Source: Certhia americana
Lineage: Eukaryota; Chordata; Aves; Passeriformes; Certhiidae
NCBI GenBank assembly: GCA_018697195.1
Contig: CM031870.1
Location: forward strand, 11,242,849 to 11,306,848
Length of the DNA stretch: 64,000 nt
Reading direction: 5' to 3'
Under the pieces are notes generated by a model. The model was not told the DNA's origin, made no database searches, and was given only the letters and a program-made list of their open reading frames with translations. A program made the position numbers and the translations under genes. Below, in pieces: positions 48,432 through 58,997 of this stretch (positions are counted from its first letter, which is position 1; the number at the start of each line of letters is the position of its first letter).

Positions 48432-51400
48432 ACAGAGCATTTATATAGCTAATGAACGATAGCCACTTACTCTCATATCATTAAAGTACTAACAAAATAT
48501 AAATTAATAGATACTGCAATTAAGAGTAAGTAATGAGAAAGCTAAAAACTGTTCCTGGTGGCTTCTCAATTAAATGGGGAATGAAAAAACAAAGTAAATC
48601 ATACACATGACAGTGCACGATTTTCCAGACCTGATTTTTCAGATCTGAGACTGGAGGTAAACTAGGCTAGGAAAAAATTAAAAATAATATTTGTGCAAAC
48701 ACAAAATTTAAAATTTGTTATATTAAGCCTTGCAACACAAGTTAAACCTGGGTTAAAATAAAATGTGATTGAAATATAATGAGATTGCAGGATGAACAGA
48801 ATTGCTGTAGCCATTGCCAAGCACGTTTTGACACCAGGGCAAATAAGGGGTCATATAACACTGGGAAGAGGGAATTAAATTCAGTGGTATCATGGCAGAA
48901 CTTCCACTGTGGCATCAGACACTGTTATTGCACAGCCCAGGAAAACTGCTACTTGCAAAGAAATCTGATGCTAAGTAAAGAATGTAGTGAAGAGCTAAAT
49001 CAAAGGATTAGCATGATTCACAGCTGCCATAACCTGTTCTTATGATGGTGTTATAACAGCGAGAGGCAAGGGTTTCTTAGGTTGGAATCAAATAGAAGTG
49101 AAGCTACTACAGCTGACTGCTTGGTCAAGTTTTCCATTTTCATGTTCCAATATAAAATTATTTTTTGTCCAGATCCTAAGGGTAACATCAAGAGAAGGAT
49201 TTTTTATCTCTTCCTAGTGTAGATAGATGTTTAATGAGCACTTGATGATTCATTTAGAGTATAAAATTTCATCTGAGAGCCTGGTGTTATTATTCAAGCT
49301 GATTTTGCAGTCAGACAGCTCCCACTCTTCTATAAAGTACTTTTTTTTACTCTGTGAAAAACAAGGCCTTGGAGGCAAGTCAGGGGATACACAGCGACAT
49401 ATTGAATTTACTGGCTTTGTCTGGAAAAATATTCAGAAATACTTCAGTGATGCAAGACCATATCTATAAATAACTCAAAAACATGGTGAAAGACTGTTCA
49501 AACAGATTGCTGAAATCCCCAGTGGTTTGAATGGGAGTTTACTAGAGAGAATTCCTAAAGGATTACAGTTTCAAGTAGAATGGAGCCAAATAAAAATAAA
49601 CCCGGGGAATCTAAAATATCACTGCACAAAGGAGTCATCGAATATGGCAAAGGAGCAACATGTAGTCAGTGTTCAGAGTCCTACAATTTTGATAGTTGAA
49701 TTTCTTTAAAGTGATTAATTTTCCCCTCCTTTCTTTCCCATGACTCCCTTTTTAAATGGGAATTCATGTTAAAAATATGTACTTCAGGGCAGGAGTGGGA
49801 AAATACAGACAGGGTACCAAAGAGTGACACAAAATGCAGACAGCCAGATGAGCCATCAGGGCATGAAATTCTCCTTTTCCCTTACCCATCTGTTTGCTGA
49901 TCTTGATTACTTAACTCCTCTCCTTGCTCTGACTTGCTTGGCAGATGCAGCCAGAAGCAGAAGAGAAGAAGTTGTGTCCAGCTGGAGAGGAGATGCAGAG
50001 CTGCACCCCAATCCTGGCAGTGCAGCCCCTCTCCCAAACCTGGAGCTGTACTGGGAGCACAGCACACAGACAACTCTGAATGTGGCTCACTGCTGAGAGA
50101 AACTTGATGGAAAATTTTTTTTTCCCAAATTAACCCTTCCTTTACATCAAAAAAGCTGAACTGACAGCTTCAACCAGGTACAAGTCAAGCAGGCTGCCTT
50201 TGCAATCATATAGGAGTCAATCATACCTTGGCTACTTCTCTACTGGCAAAAAAAAAATTGTGTAGAGAAGCTACTAACCTTACACAACTAGTTAAACTTG
50301 TCAGCTTCCTCTCCTTTTTGTGACACTGCAGTGTCATCAGGGGAAACAGAAAGTGACTCAGGGCCCACACTGCATCCAATTTAAATCACATAAAATTTTA
50401 ACACTAGTCAAAATTCTAATGCAAAGCTTGTTCCTTTTAAGGGAACAGGTGAGGTGAATTTGCAGATTAAAAAACCCACAAAAACATTTTAAAAACCCTA
50501 AAAACTATGAATATATTTTTGGCTACCCCAAGATCCAGTTCTGTCCTGGTTCATGTCCTTTTAGAGAGTGAGGTTTTCTGTTGTACTTGGCTTTCTCCTT
50601 CTCTCTTCCACACAAACTCTTCTTGCTGGTCTCTGAGGAAGGCTCAGTTCAGGTAGGGAAATCCTGCCCTCTTAAGATGTACTCAGTCCTTCGCATCAAT
50701 TAAACTAATTGGCAGCAAGTACCACACATACCTTAATCGTAACTGCAAACACCCTGTGATTGTACCAAATCCTTTCTGAAAATGAGATTGTTATTTTTAT
50801 AGGGCTCTGAAATAAATATTTTAAAAGAAAAATGGGAGTCTGTGTTAGCATATTTCACTGTATTACTTCCAAAGGTGTCCAAATAAATAACCTTGCCCCA
50901 ATAAGCTTATCTGTTTCAAAAATATAAATTAACATTTTTATTTTGTTACCATAATGTGCTCTTTTTCACCAATTTGCACCTTTAATAAAGTCTTGTTTCA
51001 ATCAGCCCCCAGCCCCCAAAAATCTCTCAAATTTTAGGGTTTTTACTTGCACAGAGAATGTGGCATTATTTAATGATCTTTATTATATTTTTAATTAAAA
51101 ACTGACAGCTAAACTGAGTGGATCAATATCACCCAAACATGAGCCCATTGTGAAGTGTTGCTTCAAATGTAAGAGCCAGGTAGAGCTGCACCAGAAACTC
51201 AGACTGGAGGGGAACAAAGGAGGAACCTGAAAGCGGCTTGCATCAGTGCCCAGAGGTAGCACCTGCCAAAAGGCTGGCCAAGACTCCTCCAGCCATCAGT
51301 AACAATCCCCAGGAAATAGGATGCAGGAGGAGCACAGGTGCAGCAGCTGCTCTGCCTTGGGCCACAGGTAGCTCCAGGGATCTGAGTCACCAGGGGATAT

Positions 51401-54065
51401 TTTCATCATCCCACCACTGCTACTTCTGGTTCAGCTTCACTCAGGCTCTCAGTGGCAATTCAAACATCACTTTGATTGAGATCCATTTTTAACCTCATGG
51501 AGCAAAACTGGTTCCCTGTCTGGGAGAGGATTCCCTACATTACTGGCATTAGAAAGGCTGCACACCATTTGTAGGACAGACAGGTGAGGATCCTTCAGGA
51601 GACATTGAGAGGAAGAATCAGGTAAGCAAAGGCAGTGTTAATGGTATATTATTCCTCCCAAGCAACAAAGCTAGGTCAGGACCCTTGTGACAGCAGACAG
51701 ACTAGAGGGAGACACAATGCTTATTCTGAAGTACAGCTTCCAAGGAAGTTGCTAACTGAAGCATCTATCCCTGCTTTTATATATAACTCCTTCACATGCC
51801 TGAAACAGTGTTGCTCTCTTAGAGTCTTGGGAAAGAAGAAAGAATTATTTCCCAAGAGAGATCACTGCACCCCAATACAAACGGCAGCTGGAACGGGTTC
51901 TGTGCAGAGCCTGAATGGAAGAAGGGAGAGAGTGGGACTAGTGAGTCCTCAACTACCAAGGTGGCAGCTCACACTAAATCACACTGCTCTGCCTTCAGAC
52001 ATCCCTTCTGAGCCTATACAGCTCTACCACAGATATCTGGAGTATGTGGGAAAAGTGATCTAGTGGATTTGTTTGTTTGCTTCTTTTAATCTCTACTAAC
52101 TTAAAGGTATTCTCAGGAAGAGCAGTTTGGTATCAGACACATCCAAGTCCTTTTCATCTCACTGCACTCTCCAAAGCTGGGGAGGTATGACAAGGTGGTA
52201 TGCTTGCTCTAATTTGGCTGGGCAGTGTCATTCACTTGATATGGACATCGCATTTACTTTGATTCTCAATGTGCAATGCCACAGCTTTGGCAGGAAGACT
52301 ATGCTGATTATAAAAGCCAGGGAGTTTTCATAAATGTAAACTTTCAGATACTTAGGATAATTTTTTTTAATGCTACAGACATTGAAAGAGGAATCATTAA
52401 ATATATCTCCTACCAAGTTTTTTAAAGAAAACAGCCTGTATTTTTATTTGGTTTTGAGCAGTAGGTGATGAGGAGAGCAGACATGTAACACTGAGGATAC
52501 CATCCAGGAAGAGCCTTTTGAGAGGCTCAGATGGAGAAATGTCTGCTCCAGTCGGATCTGGCTGCCTCAGTCTCCAAAACACTCAGCCCTGTGAAACTAT
52601 TTCTGTGTGTACAAAAGCAAAACGTTCAGACTTACTGGAAAATGTATCCAGCAGTCACTGGAAAATGTCAGGATTCTCACTTTGACACACTTGAGTCCAC
52701 AATACTCCCCCTTACACCTTTCTTTGACATTTTTAGCTGAGCAGGTTTCAGCCACCACTGAGAGAAACAATTAATGCAGCAGAACACATCACAAAGATTC
52801 AGCGTATGTGAGTGGTTCATGGGATTACATTCTCAATTAATATGATATTCTGTGTTAGATGAAACCTTATAACATTGCTGGTTCAAAAAACATTATACAC
52901 ACCGTGTGCAACTACTGCAACTTCTGAGCTTGATCTTCCTCTGAACATTCTTATTACCGTGCCATTGAAAAAGAATTCTTCCAAGGTAACGAAGATTCAC
53001 TAAAAGGTATTTCAAATAATTCCAAGATTGCAACCACTTTAGCTTTTACTTATTTAGCAAAATTTCAATACAAAATTAAATGAAATTATTAACATTATTT
53101 TGAACCTATCATATGAAGAAAACTAATCAGAGATCCAGGCATTCAAGAGTTTCGAAAAGAACAGTAAGAAGAAAAATTCTTATGGTTTTTACTAGAATAG
53201 CAACAAGTAATAGTAATAGTCTGTTTCAATCTAAATAACTTCAGAAGGGAATGCCCTGAGATACTCTGTGGAAGATTCAGGCATAGAAAGAAGCAAACTT
53301 GATTATTTTACTTCCTCTCATGCAAAAGTCATCTCTGCTGGGCAGAGCAGCAAATACCCACTTTCTGTCCCCAGTGCCATTTATCCTTTAGGATGCAGCC
53401 TTGGGAAAGCAAATATTGCTTCAATACCTCTGACAACCGCAGGGAATAGATAAAAGTGAAACTGCAACTAGAGGGAATTAGAATAAAATACGAAAGGTTA
53501 GAGGACAGTGTGAAATCGCTCTGATACCTCACCTAACTCTTCTTCAAGAGATGTAACTGGAAGGATTTTGATTACCTTGTTTACTGGTCTTGAGGTGTTT
53601 TTTCCTGAGGGGGACACACAACAATTCTGTGGGGTAATTACGCATATTGTAATATGAAGCAAAAAAACCAAATTACAACTTATAGCTCGCAACTCAAAGA
53701 GTTTTTAAATATTAATCATTTGCATATATATATATAAATAACAATTTTAACAATGAGAGTATCATGAGAACAATTAATGAGATCCGATTATAAATTTTGT
53801 CAGGCATTCAAGGAATGTTTTCGCTGTAATTAAGAGATGATGGTAGAAGAAAAAGCAGCTTTCAGAATTTGAGACCTTTTGCACAATGAAGTTCAAACAA
53901 TTTAGATTTGTTCTTGTTAAAGGATTCTCTTCCATTGTTTGCCATTTTAAATTTAATCTTTTATTTTTCCTGTCTAGGGAGTTTCACCATTCATTCTTCT
54001 TGTGGGATCCTTACAGACTGAGTTTTTGCAGTGGCAGTATTTCATTAGAGTTTCTCTGTAGAGAA

Positions 54066-54087
54066 TTTTTTTTTTTTTTTTTTTTTT
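54066..54087. repeat. Poly(T) tract
   Basis: Twenty-two T residues; produces the poly-phenylalanine end of a spurious open frame. Confidence 0.9.
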
Positions 54088-54604
54088 AATGGAATATTAG
54101 GAGACCATCAGCCCTCCAATGAATTATCCTGGCTCTGGTACACTCTCACAAGGAAAGTATCAAATGCCTTAACACCAAAGACATTTAAAACTCAACTGCA
54201 AAAAATCAAAGAGAATTTTCCACAGGAAAACAAATCTGCCTCAGTGAGAGATTACACGAGACCAGAAACCTAACAGTCCATGTTTCTCTGATTTCTATAT
54301 CCCCTCTTGTCTGAAATGTGTAGGATATGTCAGTAACTCATGCACCTCTCCAGTCAGCCTCTGTGAACAAGAATAACTCCTTTTCCCTATTTCGTATGCA
54401 GTCCCTTCCTGGTATTCATGTCTGAAAATAGAGTTTGTATATCCTCTGAGGAAAGTTTATTGCAGTGAGGCAGCCACAATGAACAGAAATGTCAAGTCTT
54501 AATGACAAGAAAGGAGTTTACTCACAAGATACTGATCTTTATGTATAGGAGTGCATGCATGGCTTAGATTATAGGAATTCAACCATGAAGCAAAGAGATA
54601 GGTC

Positions 54605-54790
54605 TGAAAGACCCCAAAATGTGGTTGCATGAAAAGGCCATTTATTGAGTATATCCTTCTCATTTCTCTCAGCTTTTCAGCCGTGCATTTTCAGGGATTT
54701 TTAATTAAAAGATAATACCAAAAGATCTTTAGGTTTTAAATTAAATTCTCATATTTGCCTGCTTCCTCCAGTAGTGTTTAGCCTTTCCCA
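54605..54790 (-). mobile_element. Possible decayed LTR 3' portion
   Basis: On the minus strand the segment ends TTTTGGGGTCTTTCA, which resembles the GGGGTCTTTCA end common in gammaretroviral LTRs. CTCAATAAATGG lies about 45 bp upstream, the expected spacing for a polyadenylation signal. The rest of the LTR cannot be delimited and no matching 5' end was found, so the right boundary is arbitrary. Confidence 0.3.
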
Positions 54791-55829
54791 TCAAATATCT
54801 CTCAACTGTCAGTGAAAGACACCAATGTACTCAACAGGAAGAGTGAAATGCCTTTCTGTGTTTTCCTCTTGTCTCTTTATTTCACCAGCACACCAGGATG
54901 TAAGATCTGAAGAGAAATTTATGCATTTCCATTGCAGAGGGTATGGGGACCTGTTGTGTCTTGGATTGATCACCACAATAAACAGAGGCTGTAGGTTCTC
55001 TGGGACATTCTCACACAATACAGCAGACAGTTTTGAAACAATTGCAAGTAAATTAAGCCACAATAATGGAATAAACTAATCCAAACCAATCCAAACCTAC
55101 AAAAATCCCACAAAACCTAAAAAAAAACTCTTGCACAGTCCTGGACCTGAGCTTTTCATCCAGCCTTGTAACTGAAATTGTTTTTGTACCAGATATCTGG
55201 CTAGTTTATAGTTTTTTAAGTATCTTACTCATCTCTGTACTTCCTAAGAGGTAACAGAAAAAATGAAATAAGTAATAGAAAAAATGAGATAGGCATATAT
55301 TCATTTCTATGACATTCCCTTAAATGCTAATATTTTAGTTTAAAATTTAAAGAGAATCAAACCAATATTTAGCAAAGATGAAGGCACAAAACTTTGAAAA
55401 ATAACAAAAACAAAAAACCAAAAAAACCAGGCAGATTAGTCAGTGAAAATTAAAATTGCTTCAACTCCAGTACTGTAATTGAGGCAGAACATGGTGCAGA
55501 CAAAATGTTTCTCTATGAGTTTATTTCCTCTCTCCCCATCTTCCCCTTGCAAGTTGTTACTTCATTTCTCCAAGACGGCTGAAATCAATATAATGAGTAG
55601 AAAACACGCAAATTAGAGAACTGTGTGTCAAGTGGCAGCATAAAAAGAGCAAGTGAGAATTCTGTTCCAGCAGAAAATCTCCAAAAAATCTTACACACCA
55701 TCAACGTGGATTCATTTCCATAAGAAACAAATTGGCAGTTGATGCTGATGAAGGCTGCCCTACACTTTACTGCTAATAAGTGACACCAGGGGCCTTATTA
55801 CAAAGTATTTCTAAACATAAGAAATTCAG
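54791..55829. other. Non-coding stretch
   Basis: No gene recognised. An A-rich tract lies at about 55402-55430. Confidence 0.5.
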
Positions 55830-55949
55830 TAATGGGGCCCCCAAGGGCCACGTCCACAAACTGCGGCCCTGCTCCGTGCCCATGTGCACAATCACTGGTT
55901 TCCAAGGCAACTAACCGGAGCACAGAAGCCCTGTGAGACACTTGTGTAG
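55830..55949 (+). promoter_or_regulatory. Candidate promoter/first exon with RFX X-box
   Basis: About 120 bp with at least four CpGs in a CpG-poor setting. GTTTCCAAGGCAAC at 55898-55911 matches the palindromic X-box bound by RFX factors (ideal GTTGCCATGGCAAC) at 12 of 14 positions. X-boxes within about 150 bp of a start site are a hallmark of ciliary gene promoters. Thirty-eight bases downstream is a perfect donor, TAG|GTAAGT, after 55949, so a short non-coding first exon could end there. No TATA box is seen, as is usual for such promoters. The X-box could be chance, and no transcript evidence is available. Confidence 0.35.
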
Positions 55950-56169
55950 GTAAGTTAGGCGAAGCCTTCTCAGTATTTTCATTTTGTCATAGGGCCAGAG
56001 CGTTAGGAAGCTTTGTTTTTCCTTGGTCTTGGACTACAGAGTCAGCCTGGGTTTAGATATCACCTATTGCCATCATCTGAAGACATTATGCAATCAAAGA
56101 AATAATACAGTGTGCTATAGCTGGAAATGCTCAGAAATATTCCTCATTTCTTCTTTTACTTTTTAACAG

Positions 56170-56233
56170 TTTAAAAAGAGTGCAGCACGTGAATGAGATC
56201 GAAAGCAGCCATGTCCCCTTCCTGGACCTTCAG
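56170..56233 (+). other. Candidate second exon with start codon
   Basis: A pyrimidine-rich run (56141-56165) ends in AACAG at 56169, a good acceptor 220 bp after the donor at 55949. The 64-bp exon would close at CTTCAG|GTAGCA (56233), an acceptable donor. It contains two in-frame ATGs. The second, GCAGCCATGTCC, has a strong Kozak context and would start MSPSWTF before the splice. The alternative frame is also open (QHVNEIESSHVPFLDLQ) and continues for about 130 codons past the donor, but without recognisable motifs. I cannot name the gene. Downstream exons were not identified, and the following kilobase is occupied by retroviral sequence. Confidence 0.25.
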
Positions 56234-56717
56234 GTAGCAGAAAAGAATCAAGATTATTTGGTTTGTTCACTATTGCCTTTGATTCTGGTCATGCTGATGA
56301 TGATAACACCATCAATATCCTCTCAAGTGTGGTTGTATTGTATCACACTTGGTTTGCTCTATCGCTCCCCAAGGCCCTGCAGTGTCTTGGTTTCCCTCAG
56401 GTGGACTCCTCCCTTTGTCCCTCCCATCATTGGTTTCCATTGGCTCCAGGTTTTTCCTCCATCCCCCTTTCTCCCCAGGGCCTTTGAAAAAGCCTTTCCC
56501 TCTTTCTCCTCACCCAGCCTGGACAACAAAACCTGTGGGACCCATCTTCCTGAGAAGAAAGGGTGCTTCTCATCTTTTACCTTGGTCCTTATTGGTGTTC
56601 ACCAGGGTTTAGAGCTAGCCAAATATTCTCCCTGAAAAGACAAACACCCTCATGTGGTATCAGCTCTGTCATCTCATCTGCCTATCAGCTGTCAGACAGC
56701 AACATCTCCAAACATCT
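56234..56717 (+). mobile_element. Possible internal remnant upstream of 3' LTR
   Basis: C/T-rich sequence leading into the polypurine tract. If the LTR at 56730 is a 3' LTR, at least the right part of this stretch should be retroviral internal sequence. Long-ish plus-strand open frames exist in all three frames because stops are rare in C-rich DNA. None shows env or pol motifs, so no viral gene is called. Confidence 0.3.
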
Positions 56718-57150
56718 AAAGTGGGGGGATGTTGGGGTCTGCTTCGTGGAGGAGGGTGAACACCTTGGCTTTAAGCTTTGGGAAAGCTCTTCTCAGTTAG
56801 GGTGAGCTAGGACCCACCCCTGAATACCTCATTTGGTATATGAAAATTGTTTCTAGAAAGTTCTCAGTTCTCATTATTACTATTGGTTATTTTTTTCCGC
56901 AATATTTTCCATATTCCTAATCACCTTCCCCCATTGGACTGTCCCCTCAGATCCCTGCCTTAACCCCGTTCTCTCGTACGTGCATAAAAACCACTGTTTT
57001 TATGGGTAGGACCCTGGGTCCTGCGCTTTTTCAGCCCGATTCCTTTACAGCATCTCATTTGTTATTTTTCCCTTATACAGAATCTCATTTGTTATTTTTC
57101 TCTTACTAAAGTTCTGTTTCCAGGTGACTGAATCAGCGTGGTCTGTCTCA
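56718..57150 (+). mobile_element. Polypurine tract and 3' LTR of an endogenous retrovirus
   Basis: AAAGTGGGGGGA at 56718-56729 is a textbook polypurine tract and abuts TGTTGGGGTCTGC, the LTR start at 56730. Within the LTR are an ATTGG box (about 56935), a CATAAAAA TATA-like box (56983-56990), and the R/U5 region. The end is probably GTCTGTCTCA at 57150, giving about 421 bp; an end some 25 bp further right is possible. Two hairpins follow one another at the TATA/R junction (56983-57004 and 57008-57022), and a 30-bp tandem duplication lies at 57047-57106. No target duplication can be tested because the 5' LTR is not seen. No canonical AATAAA is present; TACTAAAG at about 57105 is the nearest match. 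Confidence 0.65.
57047..57106 (+). repeat. 30-bp tandem duplication inside LTR
   Basis: Two adjacent 30-bp units share ATCTCATTTGTTATTTTTC and differ at three positions. Located between the R-region hairpins and the LTR end. Confidence 0.85.
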
Positions 57151-58879
57151 TAAAAGTCTCCAAGTGTGGGTAACCCAAGAAAGCCACCGGTTAAATTATC
57201 CAGGCTAGAACCAGGTGCTTCAGGGGGACATAGATATAGACCTCCTGAAACATGCCCAAACCATTATCCATTTACATGTCAGTTGAGGAATCACTTCATT
57301 CACTTGGAAATTTTCTGGCTTTTTGTAAACACCGAGGTTGTTTTTAACACTAACCTGAGAAAGCCAGGAAAGATAGAACACCAGGTTCCATAAAAAAGTA
57401 CAGCCATTTAAACTAGAAGTAAACAAATCCTGCATTATACTACTTGAGCATTCATGCCATAACAGGACAAACCTTAAGAATAACTTCCCTTGGTATACCC
57501 AGGCCAAGTCTCTGGAAAAAACAAAGTTGTCTTTCCTGCACAAATATGCAAAACACTCTCTCCTGAGCTCATAGCTGCACAGGAGTTAACAATGCACATT
57601 TCTGCTTTAACTATAAGGCTATGTTTAATTAACTAGGAAAGCCCTGACTTATCCCAGAGGAAAGAGCAGAAACAACAGGTCTTTACCCCCTGGTTAGCAG
57701 TCTTGGAGGTAACATGCTCTCTACCACACACCATTATCACCACCTGAGAGCCATCAGCAGCACAGACTTGGCAGAGGCACCTGGTTGCCAGGTGATTTCC
57801 AAGGCCAGTGTCTTTTAAGGACAGATGGGAAAGGAGTCCCCATGCTTACTTCCAGAGCAGTCTCATGGCATCACTCTTGTAAGCTCAAAAAACACATTAC
57901 CTATATTTCATTAAAAACAAATCCTGGGAGAGGTTATTTTCCTTTCAAGAAACCAAGAAAGAAATAAGGTTATAGGTACTAAAACACCTGCAGTGTATAT
58001 TAACTTCACTGAAGTTTTGATTAAACATCAGCTCTGATTCATAACAGGAGAAAAAAACTCACTCAGGTACACAGACACACACCCCCCACACACACACACC
58101 ATTTTATCTTTTCCTCACTTCAGAATCTCATGATTTTGTTTTTTTTTCAGGATAGTATTTTGGATATCTTTAAAACAATATGCTTCATATAATATGTTTA
58201 TAGCCACAAACCTGCTATTCACTGGAGCTCTTCTAGCTAGGCATCTCATTTTTATAGTCTCTGGAGAGGCAGCTGCCTTCTCCATGGATCAGTATAGTGG
58301 AAACCATACCAAACCAAACAAGAGGACACTTCTCATCCTTGCAGCAGCCAGTCTCAGATCTGGGATACACCTGGTGACTTGCAATGCCACTGTCTTTCCA
58401 CTTACACTGCAGGAGCACCAAACTGTCAGCACTGCCTGGAAAATTTATTTACTGCAGGTGTCTTTGTGTAGGTGATGCCTCAGATATTACTGCTAACTCT
58501 GTCCAAAAAGGCAGTCATCTTCCTCTCTTAAAGATCATCTGTGAACCAGAATCTGAATAATGAAAGATAAAGCATACAGCTAAGCCCTCCAAGAGCTCTC
58601 TGTACAGGGCAGAAGCAGAGGCACAATAAAATAGGGAAGTAACTCCGAAAATGCAAGCTCAGGCCACATGTGTCCTCACCATCACCCCCAGGACCAGCAA
58701 CATCAAACACCCTGGTGTCACAGCGCACTGGTCCCCGTTACAAAGCATCTGTTCCAGCCTGGCAGAACATTTAGAAACAAACTATGCTCTGCTTTTCCAT
58801 GTTTCCCAAAGCCCACAGGGCTGCCAATGAACCAGCAGAGCTCCAGAAACAAATCAATGCCTGGCTCTCTGCCCAAAGA
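57151..58879. other. Non-coding stretch
   Basis: No gene recognised. An interrupted (CA)n microsatellite lies at 58070-58100. Sequence just after 57150 could still be LTR U5. Confidence 0.5.
58070..58100. repeat. (CA)n microsatellite
   Basis: AC dinucleotide repeat interrupted by a run of six C residues. Confidence 0.9.
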
Positions 58880-58997
58880 CGATTCCTAGCTGCGTTATCA
58901 TCGACAAGTTAACCGATGCTGTCAGAGCCTGTCAGGTGGCAAATTCACACACGGCTTTTGCCACCCAGCTGCCAGCGGGGGGATTCTCTGCCTAACG
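58880..58997. promoter_or_regulatory. CpG-dense patch, candidate regulatory element
   Basis: Seven CpG dinucleotides in 118 bp, against almost none in the surrounding kilobases. It contains a perfect 9-bp inverted repeat, GGTGGCAAA (58935-58943) and TTTGCCACC (58957-58965). There is no open frame with motifs, no TATA box and no LTR ends. It could be a small unmethylated regulatory element or a conserved enhancer. Confidence 0.3.

Larger units (their letters stand above)
47004..54604. other. Non-coding stretch with simple repeats
   Basis: No gene recognised. It contains an A/C-rich low-complexity segment (48363-48431), an (AT)n run (53724-53738) and a T22 run (54066-54087). The 142-codon frame at 51635-52063 has no domain signature and sits in ordinary sequence. 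An AATAAA near 50983 is not accompanied by LTR ends. Confidence 0.5.

Noticed and set aside
50920..51060. AATAAA followed by a C-rich block as an LTR end
   Set aside because: No TG/CA termini, TATA box or target duplication could be matched around it.
51635..52063. 142-codon plus-strand open frame
   Set aside because: No recognisable motif or conserved texture; the length is reachable by chance in 64 kb.
56180..56635. 151-codon plus-strand open frame as a retroviral env or host protein
   Set aside because: All frames are open in this C/T-rich stretch and none shows env or pol motifs; only the first few codons overlap the candidate exon.
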